Below, piece by piece: positions 1 through 5,372 of a stretch of DNA of 5,372 nucleotides; the first letter of the stretch is position 1; the number at the start of each line of letters is the position of its first letter. This DNA is from Rhizobium sp. LCM 4573 (GTDB lineage Bacteria; Pseudomonadota; Alphaproteobacteria; Rhizobiales; Rhizobiaceae). The notes below the pieces were generated by a model, which saw only the letters and a program-made list of their open reading frames with translations, had not been told where the DNA came from and did no database searches. Made by a program: the position numbers and the translations under genes. The stretch covers positions 67,922 through 73,293 of the forward strand of contig NZ_MDDW01000009.1 in assembly GCF_001854865.1 (NCBI RefSeq), written 5' to 3'.

Positions 1-666
1 GGCTTTTCCGACTCCTATGGCGATCTCTGGGTCAACCAGTACAAGGCGATCGGCGCTGAATACGGTCTCGAAATGGTCGCCGACGAGCGCTACGCGCGCC
101 CCGATACTTCCGTCTCCGGACAGGTACTCAAGATCGTGGCCGCGCAGCCCGACGCCGTTCTTATCGGCGCTTCCGGAACGGGCGCCGCGCTGCCGCAACT
201 CGGGCTTCGCGAGCGGGGCTTCACGGGCACCATCTACCAGACCCACGGCGCGGTGACCTTCGATTTCCTCAGGATCGCCGGCGCATCCGCCGACAACACC
301 GTATTCGCTTCCGGACCAGTTATGGTCGCCGAGGCGCAGGCCGATACCGCCGAGACCAAGAAGGACGGCATGGACTATGTGACGGCATACGAAGCCAAGT
401 TTGGGGCGGGCACCCGCACGCAGTTCGGGGCTCACATTCATGACGCCATGGCGATCCTGAAGAGGGCAGTGCCGGTGGCACTGGAAAAAGCCAAACCCGG
501 CACATCGGAATTCCGCGATGCGCTTCGCGAGGCGATCGAAACCGGCGGCCCCTTCCCCGCCAGCCAGGGTGTCTTCGAGTACACGGCGGAAGACCATCTC
601 GGCCTTGACGAGCGCGCCGTGGTGCTGCTGACGGCAAAAGACGGGAAGTTCGAGCTAATCGAGTAG
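1..666 (+). CDS. Periplasmic solute-binding protein of a Liv/HAAT-type ABC transporter, C-terminal part (5' end outside window)
   Basis: The reading frame is open from the first base and ends at TAG 664-666, giving 221 residues without the signal peptide or N-terminal lobe. Proteins of this family are usually about 370-400 residues, so roughly the last 60% is here. The fragment starts GFSDSYGDLW and continues with an RYARPDTSVSGQVLKI stretch and then PDAVLIGASG, the alternating helix-strand pattern of type I periplasmic binding proteins (Peripla_BP_6, LivJ/LivK-like). Near the end, FGAHIHDAM and EFRDALREAIE match the closing helices of the fold, and the final KDGKFELIE strand is a normal family ending. 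The expected role is capturing substrate in the periplasm and delivering it to the membrane subunits encoded just downstream. The substrate cannot be deduced, because the family also binds aromatic acids, amides and urea. No break or frameshift is seen. Confidence 0.93.
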   Translation, partial: GFSDSYGDLWVNQYKAIGAEYGLEMVADERYARPDTSVSGQVLKIVAAQPDAVLIGASGTGAALPQLGLRERGFTGTIYQTHGAVTFDFLRIAGASADNTVFASGPVMVAEAQADTAETKKDGMDYVTAYEAKFGAGTRTQFGAHIHDAMAILKRAVPVALEKAKPGTSEFRDALREAIETGGPFPASQGVFEYTAEDHLGLDERAVVLLTAKDGKFELIE

Positions 667-692
667 GGCCACCAAAGCAAAGCGCCTGCGAA

Positions 693-710
693 CCGGATCT
701 TCTAGACCGG
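693..710 (+). other. Small hairpin in the binding protein-livH gap
   Basis: CCGG at 693-696 pairs with CCGG at 707-710, and TCT at 698-700 pairs with AGA at 704-706. This gives a 7-bp stem with one bulged A (697) and a 3-base loop. No T-run follows, so it is not a classic intrinsic terminator. It sits 26 bases after the stop of the binding-protein gene and 37 bases before the chosen livH start. In other binding-protein transporters, hairpins at this place can stabilise the upstream mRNA and lower expression of the membrane genes. That role here is inference, and the stem is short. Confidence 0.4.
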
Positions 711-735
711 GAACTGATTGAAGCTCCAGCCAGCC

Positions 736-741
736 GGGGGA
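736..741 (+). promoter_or_regulatory. Ribosome binding site that decides the livH start
   Basis: The purine run GGGGGA ends six bases before TTG at 748, a good Shine-Dalgarno spacing. An upstream in-frame TTG at 718 has only a weaker GGGA at 709-712 ahead of it. Starting at 718 would also place this purine run inside the coding region. Starting at 748 gives the N-terminus MDATIATFLIQDG, which resembles the usual beginning of LivH-type permeases. Confidence 0.65.
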
Positions 742-747
742 CTACCA

Positions 748-1782
748 TTGGACGCAACGATCGCGACCTTCCTAATCCAGGACGGCCTTACCAGTGGTGC
801 AATCTATGCGCTTCTCGGGCTCGCACTGGTCCTCGTCTTTTCGGTGACCCGCGTCATCTTCATTCCCCAGGGCGAATTCGTGGCCTATGGGGCCTTAACC
901 CTGGCGGTCCTCGACGGCGGACGCATGCCGGCAACGGCCTCGCTTCTCGTCTGTTTCGGCCTATTCAGCTTTCTTGTCGATCTCTGGGCGATGCGGCGCG
1001 AAATGACCGGTGCAAGGGCGCTGCGTAGCGCCATGATCGATCTCGTCCTGCCGGCGGCAATCTATATCGCGGCACTGTTGCTCATCCCTCTCGGGCTACC
1101 CTCCCTCGCCAAGGCCTTGTTGACCATCGTCATCATCGCCCCGATGGGACTTTACGTCTATCGCGTGGCCTATCGGCCGCTTGCGGATGCTTCCGTACTG
1201 GTATTGCTGATCGCCTCTGTCGGCGTTCATCTTGCCATGATGGGGCTCGGCCTAGCGTTCTTCGGTGCCGAGGGACTTCGCGCCCGTCCGCTCTCCACCG
1301 GCAATTATGCGCTTGGCCCCCTACTCGTGACGGCCCAGAGCCTATGGATCTACGCTGCCACAATAGCCATCATCGTCGGGCTCTATCTCTTCTTCGAGAA
1401 GACATTGCCGGGCAAGGCTCTTCGGGCAACGGCCGTCAACCGGTTAGGCGCTCGGCTTATCGGGGTGCCGACACAGTTCACCGGCGTGACGGCTTTCGTC
1501 CTGGCAGCGACCATCGGCGCGGTTTCGGGCGTACTGATCGGGCCGATCACCACGATCTACTACGACACCGGTTTTCTGATCGGACTGAAAGGGTTCGTCG
1601 CCGCGATCATAGGCGGCCTTTCAAGCTTCCCCATAACCGCAATCGCAGCGATCGGTGTCGGAATCATCGAATCCTTCACTTCCTTTTTTTTCAGCAGCTA
1701 CAAGGAGATCATCGTGTTTGGGCTCATCATCCCCGTATTGATCTGGCTGTCGCTCGGCGTAGGCCAGCACGAGGAAGAGTAA
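748..1782 (+). CDS. livH: LivH-type inner-membrane permease of branched-chain amino acid ABC transporter (long form)
   Basis: This 344-residue, very hydrophobic protein is one of the two transmembrane subunits of a Liv/HAAT importer (BPD_transp_2 family). The N-terminal helix (about residues 13-34) leads into PQGEF at 40-44, matching the family's HGEF motif. YRPL at 142-145 and the cytoplasmic ATPase-contacting loop GKALRATAVNRLGARLIGV at 222-240 are also family hallmarks. Later helices carry AATIGAVSGVL and IIGGLSSF, typical of the C-terminal half. About 100 residues separate PQGEF from YRPL where shorter LivH proteins have roughly half that, which explains a length above the usual 290-310. 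The start is TTG 748, chosen for its ribosome binding site; TTG 718 would add ten residues. Three bases separate its stop from the next gene, so the two are surely co-transcribed. A run of eight T at 1684-1691 encodes Phe-Phe-Phe and leaves the frame intact. Confidence 0.93.
   Translation: MDATIATFLIQDGLTSGAIYALLGLALVLVFSVTRVIFIPQGEFVAYGALTLAVLDGGRMPATASLLVCFGLFSFLVDLWAMRREMTGARALRSAMIDLVLPAAIYIAALLLIPLGLPSLAKALLTIVIIAPMGLYVYRVAYRPLADASVLVLLIASVGVHLAMMGLGLAFFGAEGLRARPLSTGNYALGPLLVTAQSLWIYAATIAIIVGLYLFFEKTLPGKALRATAVNRLGARLIGVPTQFTGVTAFVLAATIGAVSGVLIGPITTIYYDTGFLIGLKGFVAAIIGGLSSFPITAIAAIGVGIIESFTSFFFSSYKEIIVFGLIIPVLIWLSLGVGQHEEE
1771..1779 (+). promoter_or_regulatory. Ribosome binding site of livM-livG inside the livH 3' end
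   Basis: The purine run GAGGAAGAG encodes the last three Glu residues of the LivH-type permease and lies six bases before ATG 1786. The same bases thus serve as coding sequence and as Shine-Dalgarno, which suggests translational coupling of the two membrane subunits. It also supports ATG 1786 as the true start. Confidence 0.7.
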
Positions 1783-1785
1783 GCG

Positions 1786-3564
1786 ATGACGGATAATCTG
1801 AGAAAGGCGTTTCCCGGTTTACTTGCAATCCTCTTCCTCGCAGTGGTGCCTCTGCTGTCGGTGCCACCCTTCTGGATCACACTCCTCAACAATATCGGGC
1901 TTGCTTCGCTGGTGGCAATCGGGCTGGTACTGCTGACGGGTGTGGGTGGTCTGACATCGTTCGGGCAGGCTGCCTTTTGCGGCTTCGGAGCCTATACAAC
2001 AGCAGTGCTGACCACGGCCTACGGATTTTCGCCATGGATAACCCTGCCGCTGTCGCTCCTCATCGGCGCCCTTCTCGCCCTGCCGCTCGGCCTAATCACG
2101 GTTCGACTCTCCGGCCACTTCCTGCCCCTCGGCACGATCGCCTGGGGGCTCGCCCTTTATTATCTCTTCGGCCAGATCGAACTGATCGGCCGTTTTGACG
2201 GGATATCAGGAATTCCTCCGCTTGAATTCGCCGGCTACCGCTTCCTCAGCGGCAAGTCGATCTATTACGTTATCTGGTTCTTCGTCATCGCGACTGCGCT
2301 CGGCGCTCGCAACCTGCTCGATTCACGCATCGGCCGCGGCATCCGAGCGCTACGTGGCGGTGGGCAGGCAGCAGAAGCTTTTGGCGTCGACATTGTGCGC
2401 GCTAAGCTCACCGTCTTCGTCCTGGCGGGCATCGTTGCTGCGCTCTCCGGCTGGCTTTACGCCCATATGCAGCGCTCGGTGAATCCGACCCCTTTCGGCC
2501 TCAACATGGGCATCGAGTACCTGTTGATGGCAGTTGTGGGCGGGGCAGGACAGATTTGGGGCGCGATCTTCGGTGCGGGCATCGTCCTGCTTCTCAAGGA
2601 AATTCTCCAGCGCTATCTGCCTGAACTGATCGGCTCAGCAGCGAATTTCGAGATGATTGTCTTCGGTGTTCTACTCGTCGCCATCCTGCAAATTTCTCGG
2701 GACGGACTTTGGCCACTTGTCCGGAAACTCTCACCAGAGCGGCCTGACCGGCAGATTGCCGCCCCCGCCGGATCGCTGCCGCGCCGCGCCATGCCCGCCG
2801 ACGGCACCTCGCTGCTGAGGATTGACCAGGCCCGCAAGGAATTCGGGGGGCTCGTCGCCGTCAGCAACGTCAGTTTTGAGGTCAAGTCAGGCCAGATTGT
2901 CGGGCTGATCGGGCCGAACGGCGCTGGCAAGAGCACGACCTTCAACCTGATCACCGGAATGCTGCCGCTGACGAGCGGCAGCATCTTTTACGCCGGTGAA
3001 AAGCTTTCCGGCATGAGCCCTCGCCGCATCGCAAGGCACGGCATCGCCCGTACGTTCCAACATGCGAAGATTCTGCCCACCATGTCGGTTCTGGAGAACG
3101 TGGCGCTCGGCGCCCATCTGCGAGGCAACGCTGGCGTCTTCAGGAGCTTCCTCCACCTCGAAAGGCAGGAGGAGGCAACCCTTCTCCGCGAAGCGGCACA
3201 TCAACTCGAGCGCGTCGGGCTCGCAGCCCATCTGCATCGCCCGGCGGGCGATTTGGCGCTCGGCCAGATCCGCATCCTCGAGATTGCCCGTGCGCTCTGC
3301 CTTGATCCAACCGTCCTCCTGCTCGATGAGCCGGCCGCAGGCCTTCGCCATGCTGAAAAGCAAGAGCTTTGCCTCCTTCTGAAGAAGTTGAAGCAGGAAG
3401 GCGTCAGCGTGCTTCTCGTGGAGCACGACATGGGCTTTGTAATGGGCTTGGTAGACCATCTGGTTGTGCTCGACTTCGGTACTCTTATCGCGGAAGGCAG
3501 GCCCGCGGAGGTGAGGCAGAACCCGGCCGTTATCGCTGCCTATCTGGGTGGGGTGGCTGCATGA
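1786..3564 (+). CDS. livM-livG: Fused LivM-type permease / LivG-type ATPase of branched-chain amino acid ABC transporter
   Basis: One uninterrupted frame encodes 592 residues that join two normally separate subunits. Residues 1 to about 310 are a LivM-type permease: several membrane helices, the SFGQAAF motif near 58-64, and a cytoplasmic loop reading [16 protein letters not shown] before the last helices with [17 protein letters not shown] Pro/Arg/Ala-rich linker (about 312-341) leads to a LivG-type ATPase. That domain has Walker [10 protein letters not shown] at 376-384, Q-loop Gln425, a signature reading LALGQ at 490-494, Walker B ending in Asp514-Glu515, and switch His547. It ends IAAYLGG, as LivG/LivF proteins do. 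The signature departs from LSGGQ by Ala in place of Ser. Met336 could be an internal start, but no ribosome binding site precedes it, so a true fusion is preferred. Such fusions are known in proteobacterial Liv systems. The last four bases overlap livF. Confidence 0.95.
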   Translation: MTDNLRKAFPGLLAILFLAVVPLLSVPPFWITLLNNIGLASLVAIGLVLLTGVGGLTSFGQAAFCGFGAYTTAVLTTAYGFSPWITLPLSLLIGALLALPLGLITVRLSGHFLPLGTIAWGLALYYLFGQIELIGRFDGISGIPPLEFAGYRFLSGKSIYYVIWFFVIATALGARNLLDSRIGRGIRALRGGGQAAEAFGVDIVRAKLTVFVLAGIVAALSGWLYAHMQRSVNPTPFGLNMGIEYLLMAVVGGAGQIWGAIFGAGIVLLLKEILQRYLPELIGSAANFEMIVFGVLLVAILQISRDGLWPLVRKLSPERPDRQIAAPAGSLPRRAMPADGTSLLRIDQARKEFGGLVAVSNVSFEVKSGQIVGLIGPNGAGKSTTFNLITGMLPLTSGSIFYAGEKLSGMSPRRIARHGIARTFQHAKILPTMSVLENVALGAHLRGNAGVFRSFLHLERQEEATLLREAAHQLERVGLAAHLHRPAGDLALGQIRILEIARALCLDPTVLLLDEPAAGLRHAEKQELCLLLKKLKQEGVSVLLVEHDMGFVMGLVDHLVVLDFGTLIAEGRPAEVRQNPAVIAAYLGGVAA

Positions 3565-4277
3565 GCGCCGATCTTCTCGAATTGAGAAATATCCGTGTTG
3601 CTTATGGCAGAGCACAGGTTCTTCGTGGCATCTCGCTCACCATGGCCGCGGGCAGCATAGTGACCGTAATCGGTGCCAACGGCGCGGGCAAGACGACACT
3701 TCTCAACGCCATCATGGGCGTAATCCCGGTCAGCGGAACCATTCTCTACGACGGTATGCCCATGCCAGCCTCGATCGAGGCACGTGTGGCGGCCGGCCTC
3801 AGCCTCGTTCCCGAAAGACGCGAACTGTTTGCGACGATGTCGGTCGAGGACAATATCGAGCTCGGCGGCTTTCTACGCCCTGCAGCGGAACGCCTGGTCA
3901 CTCGCCAGATGCTCTACGAACGCTTTCCCAGACTTGCCGAGAGGCGCAAGCAGCTCGCCGGCACGCTCTCAGGCGGTGAACGTCAGATGCTGGCCCTTGC
4001 CCGCGCCTTGATGAGCCGGCCGCGGCTGCTGCTACTCGACGAGCCGAGCCTGGGCCTTGCGCCGCGGATCGTTATCGATATTCTCGAAATCGTCTCCGAG
4101 CTTCGGAAAACAGGTGTCTCGATTCTATTGGTCGAGCAGAACGCACGCGCCGCTCTTGAGATCGCCGATCACGGCTATCTGGTCGAGCTGGGAGAAATTC
4201 GCCGCTCCGGGCCTGCTTCCCAGCTTTCGCATGACCCCGCGCTGATGGAGAGCTACCTCGGTCTGATGCCCCAATGA
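3561..4277 (+). CDS. livF: LivF-type ATPase of branched-chain amino acid ABC transporter
   Basis: This 238-residue cytoplasmic nucleotide-binding subunit has the normal length for LivF (about 233-240). It carries Walker [10 protein letters not shown] at 38-46, the PERRELF segment after the Q-loop region, signature LSGGERQ at 136-142, and Walker B LLLLDEP with Asp160-Glu161. The switch position reads VEQN, with Gln193 instead of His, which is usual for LivF. It should pair with the LivG half of the preceding fusion to power import. ATG 3561 overlaps the upstream TGA (ATGA), a sign of translational coupling. The frame stays open for 64 codons further upstream, but that stretch lies wholly inside the livG coding region and does not look like ABC protein, so it is excluded. 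A G-rich run (3546-3556) is a weak ribosome binding site. It is the last gene of the operon. Confidence 0.96.
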   Translation: MSADLLELRNIRVAYGRAQVLRGISLTMAAGSIVTVIGANGAGKTTLLNAIMGVIPVSGTILYDGMPMPASIEARVAAGLSLVPERRELFATMSVEDNIELGGFLRPAAERLVTRQMLYERFPRLAERRKQLAGTLSGGERQMLALARALMSRPRLLLLDEPSLGLAPRIVIDILEIVSELRKTGVSILLVEQNARAALEIADHGYLVELGEIRRSGPASQLSHDPALMESYLGLMPQ

Positions 4278-4320
4278 TGCACAACGAAGACATGCTCTCC
4301 TGTTGATTCTCTTCAATCCG

Positions 4321-4369
4321 CAGCCCGTCCGACAGGCGCCAACACGCCTGCCGGAGCCTGCTTGGGCTG
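4321..4369. terminator. Nested inverted repeat in the convergent livF / GGDEF-EAL gap, possible bidirectional terminator
   Basis: The 102 bases between the two stop codons (4278-4379) hold no gene. The inner stem pairs 4328-4338 with 4345-4355, eleven positions around the loop CCAACA. The only flaw is A4332 against C4351, which becomes a G-U pair in RNA read from the minus strand. An outer stem pairs CAGCCC 4321-4326 with GGGCTG 4364-4369. The structure begins 10 bases past the stop of the minus-strand gene and 43 bases past livF. No T-run follows on either strand, so it is not a textbook intrinsic terminator. Its position suggests a transcript end or mRNA 3' stabiliser. Confidence 0.5.
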
Positions 4370-4379
4370 AGTCCAAAAC

Positions 4380-5372
4380 TCACGCTGCCTGCTCTGGTGG
4401 AGACTCTCTGCCGGCATCGGCGGCCGGCCCCAGGCCGGGACGGCCGAAGAAGAAACCCTGTGCATGGCGGCAGCCTTCCTCGACGACCATGCGGCGCTGC
4501 ATGTCAGTCTCGACGCCTTCCGCGACGACGGGCAGAGACAGGCTGCGCCCGATACCGACTATGGCGCGGATAATGGAGCGCGCCGCTTCGTCATCTTCCA
4601 TCGATTGAATAAAGCTGCGATCGATCTTGATCTTGTCGAAGGGAAAACTCTGCAGATTGCTAAGCGAGGAATAACCGGTGCCGAAGTCGTCCATGACGAC
4701 CCGCACACCCCTGCGCTTCAACGCATGAAGGATCCGAATTGTCTCCTTCCGGTCCCTCATCAAGGCGGTTTCGGTGATTTCGAGCTCGAGCCGCTCGGCT
4801 TTGAATCCAGATTCTGAGAGCGCAGAAATAACGATATCCTCCAGTGTCGCCACCTGGAACTGCACCGCCGATATGTTGACCGCGAGGCTCAAGGGTTCGG
4901 GCCATGTCACCGCTTCGCGACAGGCCTGGCGAAGGACCCATTCGCCGATCGACAGGATTGCGCCCGTCTCCTCGGCGACTGGGATGAACTCGTCCGGGGG
5001 GACCTCCCCGCGTTCAGGATGATGCCAGCGCAGCAGCGCCTCATAGCCAGATGGCCGTCCGTCCAAGGTCGAAACAAGGGGTTGATAGACGAGGCTCAGT
5101 TGGCCCCGAGTGATTGCGTGACGAAGATCGTATTCCAACTGCCGGCGCTGCCTCGCTTCCATATCCATCTGCGCATCGAAGAAGGTGGCAACGCCACGGC
5201 CTGCCGTCTTCGCTCGATAAAGCGCGATATCGGCTGCGTTGCGCAGACTGTCCCCATCCGTCCCGTCTTGCGGAAACATGGCCACGCCGATGCTCACCCC
5301 GACGGCTGCCGGATCAAGCGCCGGGTTCATTTCTTCGCGAAAGGTTTCCAGGATGCGGTGCGCCAGGGCCTG
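4380..5372 (-). CDS. GGDEF-EAL cyclic-di-GMP protein, C-terminal part with complete EAL phosphodiesterase domain (5' end outside window)
   Basis: The frame runs in from the right edge and stops at 4380-4382, giving 330 residues. ATG at 5330 is internal, because the frame stays open to 5372 and the domain is already under way. Counting from the edge, residues 1 to about 60 are the end of a GGDEF domain: GVSIGVAMFPQDG, then NAADIALYRAKTAGRG. The GGDEF motif itself should lie just outside. A full EAL domain follows. Against RocR-type EAL enzymes the metal and catalytic positions are all kept: Glu111 (EALLRW), Asn166, Glu198, Asp228-Asp229 (DDFGTGYSSL), Lys249, Glu285 (AEGVET) and Gln305. It should therefore hydrolyse cyclic di-GMP to pGpG. 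Whether the GGDEF half makes cyclic di-GMP or only regulates cannot be told. Sensor or membrane domains would lie upstream. The tail after GRP (313-330) is Pro/Ala/Glu-rich. The gene converges on livF and is probably a separate transcription unit. Confidence 0.95.
   Translation of the reverse strand, partial: QALAHRILETFREEMNPALDPAAVGVSIGVAMFPQDGTDGDSLRNAADIALYRAKTAGRGVATFFDAQMDMEARQRRQLEYDLRHAITRGQLSLVYQPLVSTLDGRPSGYEALLRWHHPERGEVPPDEFIPVAEETGAILSIGEWVLRQACREAVTWPEPLSLAVNISAVQFQVATLEDIVISALSESGFKAERLELEITETALMRDRKETIRILHALKRRGVRVVMDDFGTGYSSLSNLQSFPFDKIKIDRSFIQSMEDDEAARSIIRAIVGIGRSLSLPVVAEGVETDMQRRMVVEEGCRHAQGFFFGRPGLGPAADAGRESPPEQAA

Noticed and set aside
718..747. Ten extra N-terminal residues of the LivH-type permease from TTG 718
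   Set aside because: The GGGGGA at 736-741 is better placed for TTG 748, and the shorter N-terminus fits the family. The upstream start is not fully excluded.
320..757. Minus-strand open frame of 145 codons across the binding-protein gene end and the following gap
   Set aside because: Its product is Arg/Pro/Ser-rich without domain character, and it is antisense to the clearly coding binding protein.
1661..1673. Two GANTC sites (GAATC) eight bases apart, possible CcrM methylation sites
   Set aside because: They lie within coding sequence, and the motif is short enough to occur by chance. Nothing suggests regulation here.
1344..1796. Second plus-strand frame of 150 codons within livH
   Set aside because: Its translation is very rich in Arg and His, typical of a shifted frame of a membrane-protein gene.
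3369..3560. In-frame upstream extension of livF by 64 codons
   Set aside because: It lies wholly inside livG. Its translation is Arg/Gly-rich without family resemblance, whereas ATG 3561 gives the normal LivF length and an ATGA overlap.
2887..3615. Long open frame of 242 codons on the minus strand, antisense to the LivG domain
   Set aside because: It mirrors a strongly supported ABC ATPase with intact motifs. Its translation shows no recognisable fold, and long antisense frames are common in high-GC genes.

Overview
The window is ordinary high-GC proteobacterial chromosome or megaplasmid. Protein style suggests an alphaproteobacterium, probably of the Rhizobiales, where HAAT/Liv-type ABC operons and GGDEF-EAL proteins are abundant. 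That placement is an inference; no taxonomic marker gene is present.

Layout: positions 1-4277 on the + strand carry most of a branched-chain amino acid (HAAT/Liv) type ABC uptake operon. It begins with the C-terminal part of a periplasmic solute-binding protein (1-666), followed by an 81-base gap with a small hairpin. Next come a LivH-type permease (748-1782, TTG start), a single protein fusing the LivM-type permease to the LivG-type ATPase (1786-3564), and a LivF-type ATPase (3561-4277). The last three genes are tightly packed: 3 bases separate livH from livM-livG, and livM-livG and livF overlap by 4 bases (ATGA). The operon could therefore supply a complete importer: binding protein, two membrane subunits and two ATPases. 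The substrate cannot be read from the sequence; Liv-family systems move branched-chain amino acids, other amino acids, amides, urea and aromatic acids.

Positions 4380-5372 on the - strand hold the C-terminal part of a GGDEF-EAL cyclic-di-GMP protein that enters from the right edge. Its EAL domain is complete and keeps all the usual catalytic positions. Of its GGDEF domain only the last part is inside the window. It converges on livF, and the 102-base gap between the two stop codons contains a nested inverted repeat that may terminate transcription from one or both sides.

I found no mobile element, RNA gene, CRISPR array or clearly novel system. The points most worth a second look are the predicted unequal pair of ATP sites in the LivG/LivF heterodimer, the permease-ATPase fusion, the extra segment in the LivH-type permease, and the nested hairpin at the convergent junction.
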